Assembly: GCF_009901585.1 (NCBI RefSeq)
Contig: NZ_WXYO01000008.1
Location: forward strand, 371,493-435,492
Length of the DNA stretch: 64,000 bases
From: Poritiphilus flavus
GTDB lineage: Bacteria; Bacteroidota; Bacteroidia; Flavobacteriales; Flavobacteriaceae
Reading direction: 5' to 3'
In this document: one piece after another, positions 35,949 to 45,320 of the stretch
Layout: each line of letters starts with the position of its first letter
How positions within the stretch are numbered: the stretch's first letter is position 1
Notes under the pieces: model-generated
The model's input: only the letters and a program-made list of their open reading frames with translations
Told to the model about the DNA's origin: nothing
The model's database searches: none
Program-made: the position numbers and the translations under genes

Positions 35949-38900
35949 TTATCGGAGCTTGTTGATCATAACGCTGGACTCCCCTGAGCCACTGAAATTC
36001 ACTGTACCGGAGTTGGCTTCCCTGGTAGCGATAATACTGACCACATCGTTGGCGTTCAATTGCAATATTTCACTTACGTGGATACTGGACTGGGTGTGGT
36101 TACCTGCATGCCTGATATATCCTGAGGCGCCAAGAGCCCCAACCACAGTTCCGTTGACCGCAATCCTGGCATTTACATTAGTTCGTTGGCGGTTATTTCC
36201 GGAATTAATACCTACAAGTGAGATATTTGCCCGTATATCATATCTTCCGGCTTCTTTTACGATAAGCGTATTTCCGCTAACCTGATAGAGGTTGTTGCCG
36301 TCGTCTTTGTAGTCTTCACTTCCAAAGATGGGGAAGACCGTGTTGTTTACGTTTAGATTGGTAGAGGTATCCGTGTTCGTCCATCTACCGCCATAGTTTA
36401 TTTTAGAACGTTGCAGCACCCCGTTTGCGTCTGCTGCCAGAAGATCGTCCGAACTAGTTGCCGTGCTTAGGGATCGTACACGCAGATTACCATTAACATC
36501 CATTTTCTCGGAGGGGGTGTTGGTGCCTGCTCCGAGTCGGTTATTGGTAACATCCCAGTGCAATTGACTGTTGTTTTCAGTAATTTTTCCATCTGAACCG
36601 GCAAAGAATACGGACCCGGCAGTTCCGGAAACCTCAGTGCCATCAGTTCCGGGATCCCCTTTATCGCCCTTATCACCTTTGTCTCCTTTTTCACCCTGGA
36701 TACCCTGTAGTCCTTGATCGCCCTGGTCTCCTTTGTCACCCTGGATCCCTTGAGGCCCCTGGTCACCCTGGTCTCCTTTTTCACCTTGTATACCTTGTGG
36801 ACCCTGATCGCCCTGGTCTCCTTTTTCTCCCTGGATCCCTTGGAGACCTTGATCGCCCTGGTCTCCTTTGTCACCCTGGATCCCTTGAGGCCCCTGGTCA
36901 CCCTGGTCTCCTTTTTCACCTTGTATACCTTGTGGACCCTGATCGCCCTGGTCTCCTTTTTCTCCCTGGATCCCTTGGAGACCTTGGTCGCCCTGGTCTC
37001 CTTTCAGGCCTTGTATGCCTTGCGGTCCCTGGTCGCCCTGGTCACCTTTTTCACCCTGAATTCCTTGTGGTCCCTGGTCACCCTGGTCTCCTTTTAGACC
37101 TTGGATCCCCTGAGGTCCTTGATCGCCTTGGTCACCTTTTTCTCCTTGAATACCTTGTGGACCTTGGTCACCCTGATCTCCTTTTACACCTTGAATTCCT
37201 TGTGGACCTTGGTCACCCTGGTCACCTTTTTCACCTTGGATACCCTGCGGACCTTGATCACCCTGGTCTCCTTTTTCTCCCTGGATCCCTTGCGGTCCCT
37301 GGTCACCCTGGTCACCTTTTTCGCCCTGGATCCCTTGTGGGCCTTGGTCACCCTGGTCTCCTTTCAGGCCTTGGATTCCTTGTATCCCCTGTGGACCTTG
37401 GTCACCCTGGTCTCCCTTGTCTCCTTTATCGCCTTGATCTCCTTTAAGGCCTTGTATGCCTTGCGGTCCCTGGTCGCCCTGGTCACCTTTCAGACCTTGG
37501 ATTCCTTGAGGTCCCTGGTCGCCTTGATCTCCTTTTTCGCCCTGGATTCCCTGCGGACCTTGGTCACCCTGATCTCCTTTTACACCTTGAATTCCCTGAT
37601 CTCCTTGATCACCTTTGTCTCCTTTTTCACCCTGGATACCCTGTAGTCCTTGATCGCCCTGGTCTCCTTTTTCGCCCTGGATCCCTTGAGGCCCCTGGTC
37701 ACCCTGATCACCTTTTACACCTTGGATCCCTTGAGGCCCCTGGTCACCCTGGTCACCTTTTTCTCCTTGGATTCCTTGAGGACCTTGATCTCCTTGATCA
37801 CCTTTGTCTCCCTGGATCCCTTGTGGTCCCTGGTCTCCCTGGTCACCTTTGTCTCCTTTTAGACCTTGGATCCCCTGAGGGCCTTGATCGCCTTGGTCTC
37901 CTTTTTCACCTTGAATTCCTTGTGGACCCTGGTCGCCCTTGTCTCCTTTTTCGCCCTGGATACCCTGTAGTCCTTGATCTCCTTGATCACCTTTGTCTCC
38001 CTGGATCCCTTGAGGTCCCTGGTCACCCTGGTCTCCTTTATCACCCTGAATGCCTTGTAGACCTTGGTCTCCCTGGTCTCCTTTTAGACCTTGGATCCCT
38101 TGAGGCCCCTGGTCACCCTGGTCTCCTTTTTCACCTTGTATCCCTTGTGGGCCTTGGTCGCCCTGGTCTCCTTTCAGGCCTTGTATCCCTTGTGGACCTT
38201 GATCACCCTGGTCACCTTTCAGACCTTGAATACCCTGTAGTCCTTGGTTACCCTGGTCACCTTTTTCTCCCTGGATTCCTTGTGGACCTTGATCTCCTTG
38301 ATCACCTTTGTCTCCTTTTTCACCCTGGATCCCTTGTAGACCCTGGTCGCCCTGGTCTCCTTTTTCACCCTGAATTCCTTGTAAACCTTGGTCGCCTTGG
38401 TCTCCTTTTTCTCCTTGAATACCTTGCGGACCCTGATCACCCTGGTCTCCTTTATCTCCTTGAATACCTTGTGGACCTTGGTCGCCCTGGTCTCCCTTGT
38501 CTCCTTTATCGCCTTGATCTCCTTTTAGACCTTGGATCCCTTGCGGACCTTGATCACCCTGGTCACCTTTCAAACCTTGAATACCTTGAGGTCCCTGGTC
38601 ACCCTGATCACCCTGATCTCCTTTTTCACCTTGAATCCCTTGCGGACCTTGATCACCCTGGTCACCTTTTAGACCTTGAATACCCTGTAGTCCTTGGTCA
38701 CCCTGGTCTCCCTTGTCTCCTTTATCGCCTTGATCTCCTTTAAGGCCTTGTATGCCTTGCGGTCCCTGGTCGCCTTGGTCTCCTTTGTCTCCCTGGTCAC
38801 CTTTTAGACCTTGAATACCTTGAGGTCCTTGATCACCTTGGTCACCTTTATCTCCTTGAATTCCTTGTGGACCTTGGTCGCCTTGGTCACCTTTATCTCC

Positions 38901-39593
38901 TTGAATACCTTGCGGACCCTGATCACCCTGGTCTCCTTTATCTCCTTGAATACCTTGTGGGCCTTGATCTCCCTGATCTCCTTTCAGGCCTTGGATTCCT
39001 TGTGGACCTTGATCGCCCTGGTCACCTTTATCACCTTGAATTCCTTGAGGACCTTGATCGCCCTGGTCGCCTTTTTCGCCCTGAATTCCTTGAGGACCCT
39101 GGTCACCTTTTTCACCTTGAATCCCTTGTGGGCCTTGGTCGCCCTGATCTCCTTTATCACCTTGTATCCCTTGTGGGCCCTGGTCGCCCTGATCTCCTTT
39201 GTCACCTTTTTCACCCTGGATACCTTGTGGGCCGGTGAGGTCTGACGACGTGAAAGATGTTCCGTCTGAATATAAAATCGTAAAAGTTCCATTCCCATTA
39301 TCCCTAAAGCTAAAACTGCCTTGGGCAGAACCTTCACATAGGTTTGCCCAGCTACCATTGTAGTAGTGGATACATCCGGTATCCGTGTTGTACACCAGGG
39401 CACCGTTCAGCGGACGAATGCCGTTCATTTGTGAAGTGGTCAGCCGGGTGAGCACAAAGGCTTTGTTCGTACTTTCCAGCTCAATAATGGATGCCGCATC
39501 TATGCGATTAGGGTTCTCACCGATCTTCAACTGGGCAAACCCATTGAAAGAGGCAAAAACCAATGCGATAAAGGCTAATTTTCTTAAGCTCAT
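35949..39593 (-). CDS. Secreted collagen-like protein with C1q-like head
   Basis: A 1214-residue protein. Signal peptide (1-20, ending FAQ); an N-terminal domain (21-120) shared with the protein at 40925-45028; a collagen-like stalk (about 121-981) of Gly-X-Y triplets in 15-residue units such as GDQGDQGPQGIQGEK; a linker with DLLAADANGVLQRS; and a C-terminal jelly-roll (about 1070-1214) with AGRYDIRANISLVG and ANDVVSIIATREANSG that looks like a C1q/TNF head, as in BclA-type bacterial collagens. I infer a trimeric surface filament. There is no own sorting domain, but the next gene has one. The 45-bp DNA repeats make copy number prone to change. A TAAATTTG element lies 36 bases upstream. Confidence 0.88.
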   Translation of the reverse strand: MSLRKLAFIALVFASFNGFAQLKIGENPNRIDAASIIELESTNKAFVLTRLTTSQMNGIRPLNGALVYNTDTGCIHYYNGSWANLCEGSAQGSFSFRDNGNGTFTILYSDGTSFTSSDLTGPQGIQGEKGDKGDQGDQGPQGIQGDKGDQGDQGPQGIQGEKGDQGPQGIQGEKGDQGDQGPQGIQGDKGDQGDQGPQGIQGLKGDQGDQGPQGIQGDKGDQGDQGPQGIQGDKGDQGDQGPQGIQGDKGDQGDQGPQGIQGLKGDQGDKGDQGDQGPQGIQGLKGDQGDKGDKGDQGDQGLQGIQGLKGDQGDQGPQGIQGEKGDQGDQGDQGPQGIQGLKGDQGDQGPQGIQGLKGDQGDKGDKGDQGDQGPQGIQGDKGDQGDQGPQGIQGEKGDQGDQGLQGIQGEKGDQGDQGLQGIQGEKGDKGDQGDQGPQGIQGEKGDQGNQGLQGIQGLKGDQGDQGPQGIQGLKGDQGDQGPQGIQGEKGDQGDQGPQGIQGLKGDQGDQGLQGIQGDKGDQGDQGPQGIQGDKGDQGDQGLQGIQGEKGDKGDQGPQGIQGEKGDQGDQGPQGIQGLKGDKGDQGDQGPQGIQGDKGDQGDQGPQGIQGEKGDQGDQGPQGIQGVKGDQGDQGPQGIQGEKGDQGDQGLQGIQGEKGDKGDQGDQGIQGVKGDQGDQGPQGIQGEKGDQGDQGPQGIQGLKGDQGDQGPQGIQGLKGDQGDKGDKGDQGDQGPQGIQGIQGLKGDQGDQGPQGIQGEKGDQGDQGPQGIQGEKGDQGDQGPQGIQGEKGDQGDQGPQGIQGVKGDQGDQGPQGIQGEKGDQGDQGPQGIQGLKGDQGDQGPQGIQGEKGDQGDQGPQGIQGLKGDQGDQGLQGIQGEKGDQGDQGPQGIQGEKGDQGDQGPQGIQGDKGDQGDQGLQGIQGEKGDQGDQGPQGIQGEKGDQGDQGPQGIQGDKGDQGDQGLQGIQGEKGDKGDKGDKGDPGTDGTEVSGTAGSVFFAGSDGKITENNSQLHWDVTNNRLGAGTNTPSEKMDVNGNLRVRSLSTATSSDDLLAADANGVLQRSKINYGGRWTNTDTSTNLNVNNTVFPIFGSEDYKDDGNNLYQVSGNTLIVKEAGRYDIRANISLVGINSGNNRQRTNVNARIAVNGTVVGALGASGYIRHAGNHTQSSIHVSEILQLNANDVVSIIATREANSGTVNFSGSGESSVMINKLR
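36655..39235. repeat. 45-bp repeat tract of the collagen-like stalk
   Basis: About 2.6 kb of imperfect 45-bp repeats (15 codons), roughly 57 units, that encode the Gly-X-Y stalk on the minus strand. The unit mostly reads GDQGDQGPQGIQGxK, where x is E, D, L or V. Third-position changes between units show that the array is not all recently amplified. Long frames open on the + strand are by-products. Confidence 0.85.
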
Positions 39594-39628
39594 AGGTTTA
39601 TAAGATTTGGGAAACTTCTTACAAAACT

Positions 39629-39636
39629 CAAATTTA
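39629..39636 (-). promoter_or_regulatory. Candidate -7 promoter element for module A
   Basis: TAAATTTG on the minus strand, an exact TAnnTTTG match 36 bases before the start of the collagen-like gene, would give a leader of about 28 bases. Confidence 0.45.
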
Positions 39637-39758
39637 ACCTATAGCTTGTATATCCTCCATAATTTGTTGTGAAGACGGGCTAGCTTGTGGTAAAATGAAG
39701 TTGGCCTTCCAATGATCTGAAAAACCGGTAGTTAATCGATGAGAGGTATGGGAAAGTC

Positions 39759-40916
39759 CTATCGATCCAGGTATAGAAATCCCTGATATTCTAAGTTCAG
39801 GTCCTTTAAAACGATCACGTAAAAATAGATTCCTTCCGGCAATCCCGCCTCCCTGTTGATCACCATATTGTCTACATTGGAAACCCCGTTAAACTCGTTC
39901 CTGTAGTTGGTCATTTCGAAGACTTTCAAGCCGTTGCGATCAAATATTTGAATGCGGTTGTTGGGGGATTCTTCCAGCTCCTCGATCTCGAGAACATCGT
40001 TGATACCGTCATTGTTGGGAGTGACTATGTAGTTGTCCAGAGTAAGGAACTCTTCAGGTTCAGCGCGAATTCCGAAGGTGATGACTTCATAGTCGTCTGG
40101 AACGAAACTCAGGGAAATAAGACCACCGTCAGTAAGATCTCCTACCGCAGAAGATACCCCGATATTTAACCAACGGTTTGCCGCCTTGCCCCAGCCCATA
40201 AGGGTTACCCTATTCACATCACCCTGCCCGATCTGAACAAGGTTGCTTCTCAGGTTCCACCTAAGGCTTACCGTGGACGGTAAACTGCCTTCAAGGCGCC
40301 AGAATTCTGAGGTGCTTACCGCTTCTATATCCCTGGGTTTAAGTTCTGTACTAAAAACCGGAAAGGCTGAAGGGCTGTTCGGATCCTCCCTGAAATAGGC
40401 ACATCTGGCAAGGGTATTTACCCCATCGGAGTTTAGGATGAGGGACCGGAGTTCGGTACCATCCCCTACAGGAAAAGAAAACATTTCCTGATTACTTACT
40501 GTGGCGTAGCCGTCTACCTTGGAAGCATTGGATTCCCCAATTACAAAGGCGTTCTGCAGGAAATTCAAGGATATGGCATCCATTATACGTGGCGTACGGA
40601 AGTCGCCAATCACAAAACTCGCATTGTTAGCGATATTCATGGAAGTACTGAGGTCTACTCCGGCATCATTCAGGATCTCCGCATCAAAAAAGGTTGTCAT
40701 AAAGGCCCCTGAGACTTGCAGAGGTGCCGAGCCGTAAAAACCGGCAAGCCCCGCATTGTCTTCAATAGTTCCGTCGTTGATAAGGTTGGTATGAAAGCCT
40801 ATCTGCCCCTGGGAGTGTATCCGCAGGTTACCCGTATTATACAAAGCGGTCTGGGCATTCAGTCCGGAGACAAATGCCAGAAGCAAAGCGATATGAATTA
40901 TTGCAGGTCTCATCAA
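39759..40916 (-). CDS. Surface protein with gliding-motility-type C-terminal domain, module B partner
   Basis: A 385-residue paralogue of the protein at 34784-35941, with the same domain order: signal peptide (1-21, ending LNAQ), beta-rich body, and a C-terminal domain beginning NYIVTPNNDGINDVLEIEEL with NNRIQIFDRNGLKVFEMTNY and LPEGIYFYVIVLKDL, ending in FLYLDR. It starts eight bases after the stop of the 1367-residue repeat protein. The equal lengths and the conserved placement suggest duplication of a two-gene unit. Confidence 0.85.
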   Translation of the reverse strand: MMRPAIIHIALLLAFVSGLNAQTALYNTGNLRIHSQGQIGFHTNLINDGTIEDNAGLAGFYGSAPLQVSGAFMTTFFDAEILNDAGVDLSTSMNIANNASFVIGDFRTPRIMDAISLNFLQNAFVIGESNASKVDGYATVSNQEMFSFPVGDGTELRSLILNSDGVNTLARCAYFREDPNSPSAFPVFSTELKPRDIEAVSTSEFWRLEGSLPSTVSLRWNLRSNLVQIGQGDVNRVTLMGWGKAANRWLNIGVSSAVGDLTDGGLISLSFVPDDYEVITFGIRAEPEEFLTLDNYIVTPNNDGINDVLEIEELEESPNNRIQIFDRNGLKVFEMTNYRNEFNGVSNVDNMVINREAGLPEGIYFYVIVLKDLNLEYQGFLYLDR

Positions 40917-40924
40917 TTTCAGGC

Positions 40925-43900
40925 TTATTTTCGCTCCTTTAAAAGGCTTTTGATGACCTCCAGGTCACCTTTGATAGCTTCCAGTTCTTTAGCCAGTGCA
41001 GTATTCTCGGATTCCAGCTTTTTTATCTTTTTTTCCTGCGCTATTGTATGTAGAAAAAGCTCTTCGATCTTTTCCAGGTTGTTGAAAGAAGATTCCGTAA
41101 GATCCCATTGACCACTTTCCATGATATCATAGGCGGATCGTATCCCGGGAAGGTGTTTGTTGGTCCTGACAAAAGCCTCAACTTTTTCCAAAGGAAGAAA
41201 GCGGTAGTTCTCATCCAGCTTTGAGCTTCCGTTAAAATAGGTTTCAAATACAAAATCCGGCGGCAGAATGGTTCCCGTTGCTGAAATAAATGCGCCTTCG
41301 GCTCTGATATTGCCATCAACATGTAATTTTTCGACGGGATCAATACCAACACCCATGTCCTGACTGGTGTTTATCCTCATAGCTTCTATGGCGTTGGTGC
41401 TAAAGGCAAGCACACCGGCTCCATCCTGAAGGTACATGCCAGTGAAAGTATTATTGTCAAAGGTATAAGCTGGCACCCCAGCGCCCCCATTGATTGTGAG
41501 GTAACCTTGAGAACGTACGGTTCCTACTACCTGTAATTTGTCCGAAGGGGTGTTAGTGCCTATCCCAAGCCTTTCGTTGGTTGCATCCCAGAACAGCTGA
41601 GTGGTGTCGTCCGTTGGGACTCCGGCATTATCCGCAAAGAATACACCTCCTGTAGTGCCGGTAATTGCCCCGCTGGGTGTTGTTGGCACCCAGGCAGTGG
41701 AAGCATCAACCCATTGTAACACCTGTCCATCTGTGGCACCCATCTGGTTCAGATCTGCCGCCACGATCGTTCCATCATTGATCTTTGCGGAAGTTATTCC
41801 ATCATCCTTAACCTGGAGAGCATCTGCATTGATCTCAATGGTAGTATCGTCCACATTGATATCATAACCTACTGTAGCACTATAATCTGTAAGGCCGTCG
41901 TCCGTATCCGTATCCGTTGGGGGTGCTCCGCCACCTCCGGCAGCAACCCAATTGGTGCCCGTACCGGTTGAACTCAATACTTGTCCGGCCGTACCGGCAT
42001 CCCCATCAGTATCCCGGAATTCGTTGATCACTCTCAAATCCCCATTTACATGGAGCAATGAGGTCGGATCAGTAATGCCAATGCCTACCTCGCCATTGTT
42101 TTGAATGGTCATTACGGCGTCTCCCAGATCAGGTTCGCTAAAATCTGCAACCTGATTTTGTAAAAAATGAAAATCTCCTCTTGCAAAGCCAGGAGTAGGA
42201 AGGGTTCTTTCATATACCAAACTACCCTTGCCAAAACTGTTTAATTCATCCACTGCAAATAAAATACCCACAGCGGAACCTGTAACTCCGTCTCCGGATT
42301 CATTTTGGATCATAATTGGATGGGCAACCAGGCCATCGCGGTCTTCCATGATATGCACTTTCGCTATGTTGTTTTCAGGACCGCCATCTAATCCTACCTG
42401 GAGCTGCCCTGTTCCAAACCTTTTAGTGATATCCCATTTAAGGCTTGTACTTACTTCTGTAGCCGCACCTGTAACGTCGTCGGCAAAGAAGATGCCTCCG
42501 GTTGTTCCAATGACCCCTCCCGAAGGATCCGCCCAGATAACATCTCCTGAAACATCGGTAGTCAATACCTGTCCGTTCGTACCTTCTTCTATTTTTGCCG
42601 GAGTAACGTTATCGTCCAGTATCTTTATGGTGGTAACCGCGTCATCTGCCAATTCCAGGGGAGTTCCTGCGCTTCCATCCCCGTCAATCGTAGTTCCGGT
42701 AGAGACCGTTCCCCCTGTGGGATCTGCCCAGATTACATCTCCTGCAGCATCCGTAGTCAGCACCTGTCCGTCAGTTCCCTCAGCTATTTTCGCCGGCGTA
42801 ACATTGTCATCCAAAATCTTGACCGTTGTAACAGCATCGTCTGCCAGATCGAGCGGCGCTCCCACACTTCCGTCACCGTCAATGGTGGTTGCTGTAGTAA
42901 CTGCTCCGGAAACCGGGTCAGCCCAGATCACATCTCCTGCGGCATCGGTAGTCAAAACCTGTCCGTCGGTTCCTTCTGCTATTTTTGCGGGTGTTACGTT
43001 ATTGTCCAAGATCTTGACTGTAGTCACCGCATCGTCTGCCAGTTCAAGTGGTGCTCCCGCACTACCATCCCCATCAATGGTGGTTCCTGTAGTAACTGCT
43101 CCGGAAACCGGGTCAGCCCAGATGACATCTCCGGCAGCGTCTGTGGTTAATACTTGCCCGTTGGTTCCCTCAGCTATTTTCGCTGGTGTTACGTTATTGT
43201 CTAATATCTTAATTGTTGTAATTCCATCATCCGCCACGTCAAGCGGGTTGGCGAAAGTACCGTTTCCTACTAATGTGGCTCCTGATTGTACACTGGGCAT
43301 ACTGGTAAGCACATACGGATCTGTCAATGTTCCCATCCCGGCGACACCCACGGAAGCACTTCCGGTAACAATGGTTTCCGAGCCATCCGAGGTATCCGGA
43401 CTGTTCAATACATAGGGATCCAGGGTGGTTCCTGCTCCTGTGACAGTTACTGTCGGACTGTCGTTTATTATTGTTTCCGAGCCATCCGCCCCTCCCGTAC
43501 TGGTTAAAACATAGGGATCGAGCGTGGTCCCTGTCCCTGCTACGGTTACTGTTGGGCTATCGTTGATAATGGTCTCAGACCCATCTGCTCCTCCTGTACT
43601 GGTAAGCAAATAGGGATCCAGTGCTGTTCCTGTCCCTGCTACGGTCACTGTAGGACTATCGTTGATGATGGTCTCAGAGCCATCTGCTCCTCCTGTACTG
43701 GTAAGCAAATAGGGATCCAGTGCTGTTCCTGTACCGGCTACGGTTACGGTAGGACTGTCATTGATTATGGTTTCCGAGCCATCCGCCCCTCCTGTACTGG
43801 TAAGCAAATAGGGATCCAATGCTGTTCCAGTTCCTGCTACCGTTACCGTGGGACTGTCATTTATTATGGTCTCAGAACCGTTAGATATCAGGTCGCTGAC

Positions 43901-45028
43901 GTCAATGATGGTCTGGTTGTTCGGATTCCCTTCGTTTATGACCAGATCGGTACCGATCACCTGGCCACTGGTGATCAGTTCATCTGTAGGATCGCCTCCT
44001 CCTCCCGCACTGGCGTCTACATAGGCCTTGGTCGCTGCGTCCGCAGGATCCGTTGGGGTCCCGATATTTTTGATCTGCAGTCCTCCGGCATTGTTCCCGT
44101 CATTAAGTACTTCGTTGATGTTCTGAATTTCGTTCAAAGTACTACCGTCTGCTTCGGTAAAGGTATTTGTGATGATGTAAGGGTCTACTCCTGTCCCGGA
44201 ACCCTGAACGTCTATATCGGTCCCCGCCTGGATCACCGTATCAGAGCCATCTGCCGTGGGTATGGTAACTGTGTTACCGCCTGTTATGGATAACTGATCC
44301 CCAACTATGGAAAGATCCTGTAACTCGTTACCAACATTGGTGTCGGCATCTGCAGCTATGGCGTTGGTGTTCGCCTGAATAGCCAGTTCCAGGGCTTCTG
44401 AGTCGAAAAACACCCCGTTGTCTGTTCCGGCTATAAGATCATTACCGGTATCCCCACTAATAATATCCGCTGAGGTAATGTATCCTGCATCGTTAAAGAA
44501 ATCCGCCAGGGTTACCAGGTTGTAATCGATCTCAGCATCCGTAATGGTATTATCCTGTAATTCCTCGCTGCCCACGGAGTCCGGTGCCAGCTTATCGGAG
44601 TCTATGGAATTGTTTTGTATATCATCGCTGTTAATACTGAAATCCACAATATTAGCACCCTCAATCTGCCCCACCTCAAAGTTAACCGTGTCCCCGTTCT
44701 CTGTGATCACAATAGTCTCTATCGGATTTACGATGGGATCCGTTGTAAACTGTAATTGAAGCGAATCGCATAAATTAACCCAGGCCGAACCGGTGTAGTA
44801 GAAAACGCAGCCGGCATCGTTGTTATATACCATGGCTCCAGCTAAGGGAGTGATACTGTTCATCTGTTGTTCGCTCATTCTCGAAATGACCAGAACTCTG
44901 CTAGAACTTTCCAGTTCCAGCACCGAATTAGCGTTGATGTTCTGGGGGTTGTCTCCAATCTTGATCTGGCTTGTGAGCACACTGGAAAAGCAAAATCCAA
45001 CCAGGGCGCAGAGGAGTTTTGTTCTCAT
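40925..45028 (-). CDS. Secreted beta-repeat protein with coiled-coil end
   Basis: A 1367-residue protein from the chosen start. Signal peptide (1-20); N-terminal domain (21-95) homologous to that of the collagen-like protein (QIKIGDNPQNINANSVLELE); a region with TDAEID and TNVGNELQDLS motifs; about five 33-residue units (each with DGSETIINDSPTVTVAGTGT); about four 65-residue units (with VTTVKILDNNVTPAKIAEGT and GQVLTTDAAGDVIWADP); further tail-fibre-like segments with TTGGIFFADD; and a C-terminal coiled coil (EKIEELFLHTIAQEKKIKKL). The layout resembles phage tail fibres and trimeric stalks. A start at 45067 is possible, but a TATTTTTG element at 45065-45072 makes 45028 the better choice. Confidence 0.85.
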   Translation of the reverse strand: MRTKLLCALVGFCFSSVLTSQIKIGDNPQNINANSVLELESSSRVLVISRMSEQQMNSITPLAGAMVYNNDAGCVFYYTGSAWVNLCDSLQLQFTTDPIVNPIETIVITENGDTVNFEVGQIEGANIVDFSINSDDIQNNSIDSDKLAPDSVGSEELQDNTITDAEIDYNLVTLADFFNDAGYITSADIISGDTGNDLIAGTDNGVFFDSEALELAIQANTNAIAADADTNVGNELQDLSIVGDQLSITGGNTVTIPTADGSDTVIQAGTDIDVQGSGTGVDPYIITNTFTEADGSTLNEIQNINEVLNDGNNAGGLQIKNIGTPTDPADAATKAYVDASAGGGGDPTDELITSGQVIGTDLVINEGNPNNQTIIDVSDLISNGSETIINDSPTVTVAGTGTALDPYLLTSTGGADGSETIINDSPTVTVAGTGTALDPYLLTSTGGADGSETIINDSPTVTVAGTGTALDPYLLTSTGGADGSETIINDSPTVTVAGTGTTLDPYVLTSTGGADGSETIINDSPTVTVTGAGTTLDPYVLNSPDTSDGSETIVTGSASVGVAGMGTLTDPYVLTSMPSVQSGATLVGNGTFANPLDVADDGITTIKILDNNVTPAKIAEGTNGQVLTTDAAGDVIWADPVSGAVTTGTTIDGDGSAGAPLELADDAVTTVKILDNNVTPAKIAEGTDGQVLTTDAAGDVIWADPVSGAVTTATTIDGDGSVGAPLDLADDAVTTVKILDDNVTPAKIAEGTDGQVLTTDAAGDVIWADPTGGTVSTGTTIDGDGSAGTPLELADDAVTTIKILDDNVTPAKIEEGTNGQVLTTDVSGDVIWADPSGGVIGTTGGIFFADDVTGAATEVSTSLKWDITKRFGTGQLQVGLDGGPENNIAKVHIMEDRDGLVAHPIMIQNESGDGVTGSAVGILFAVDELNSFGKGSLVYERTLPTPGFARGDFHFLQNQVADFSEPDLGDAVMTIQNNGEVGIGITDPTSLLHVNGDLRVINEFRDTDGDAGTAGQVLSSTGTGTNWVAAGGGGAPPTDTDTDDGLTDYSATVGYDINVDDTTIEINADALQVKDDGITSAKINDGTIVAADLNQMGATDGQVLQWVDASTAWVPTTPSGAITGTTGGVFFADNAGVPTDDTTQLFWDATNERLGIGTNTPSDKLQVVGTVRSQGYLTINGGAGVPAYTFDNNTFTGMYLQDGAGVLAFSTNAIEAMRINTSQDMGVGIDPVEKLHVDGNIRAEGAFISATGTILPPDFVFETYFNGSSKLDENYRFLPLEKVEAFVRTNKHLPGIRSAYDIMESGQWDLTESSFNNLEKIEELFLHTIAQEKKIKKLESENTALAKELEAIKGDLEVIKSLLKERK
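42520..43890. repeat. Internal coding repeats of the beta-repeat protein
   Basis: Two repeat families lie side by side within the gene. Units of 195 bp (65 codons; for example positions 42767 and 42962 match) occupy about 42520-43250, and units of 99 bp (33 codons) occupy about 43380-43890. They encode the beta-rich stalk. Neighbouring 99-bp units are nearly identical, which suggests recent expansion. Confidence 0.8.
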
Positions 45029-45320
45029 GGCGATACGCTTTATGTTTTTGGGTAACAGGACTGACAAAAATAGAATTATATCGCTACATCTCTAAGTTTA
45101 TGCTTTTAAATACGCTTTTATGGGATAAAAGACTACAAATATACCTAAGTAGTTGAAGTAAAGGCATTCAAGCCGGTATTCTGCTCTATTTTAGCCCTTT
45201 CTAAGCAGGGTGTTAGATGCTTACATTAACATAAGTTTAATGCCGTCAAATTTTTTTATGAAGTCAAGTTCCTGTTTCTTTATAGTATCTTTAAGATACC
45301 TCGAGCTCAACCGAACGCTT
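45029..45320. other. Divergent promoter region
   Basis: This 292-base gap separates the beta-repeat protein (minus) from the first CarboxypepD-like gene (plus). It holds a TATTTTTG element for the minus gene at 45065-45072. For the plus gene I see only an AT-rich stretch near 45280-45300 (TATCTTTA). No RNA gene or repeat is evident. Confidence 0.5.
45065..45072 (-). promoter_or_regulatory. Candidate -7 promoter element for module B
   Basis: TATTTTTG on the minus strand matches TAnnTTTG and lies 37 bases before the ATG at 45028. It supports the shorter start, because the alternative ATG at 45065-45067 overlaps this element. Confidence 0.45.

Noticed and set aside
37101..39245. Long + strand frames (up to about 300 codons) opposite the collagen-like gene
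   Set aside because: They are mirrored images of the 45-bp coding repeat, with leucine- and valine-rich low-complexity translations and no signal peptide; the minus-strand protein explains the tract.
42228..43415. A 395-codon + strand frame opposite the beta-repeat gene
   Set aside because: Its Ser-, Val- and Pro-rich translation mirrors the repeated codons of the minus strand and shows no family resemblance.
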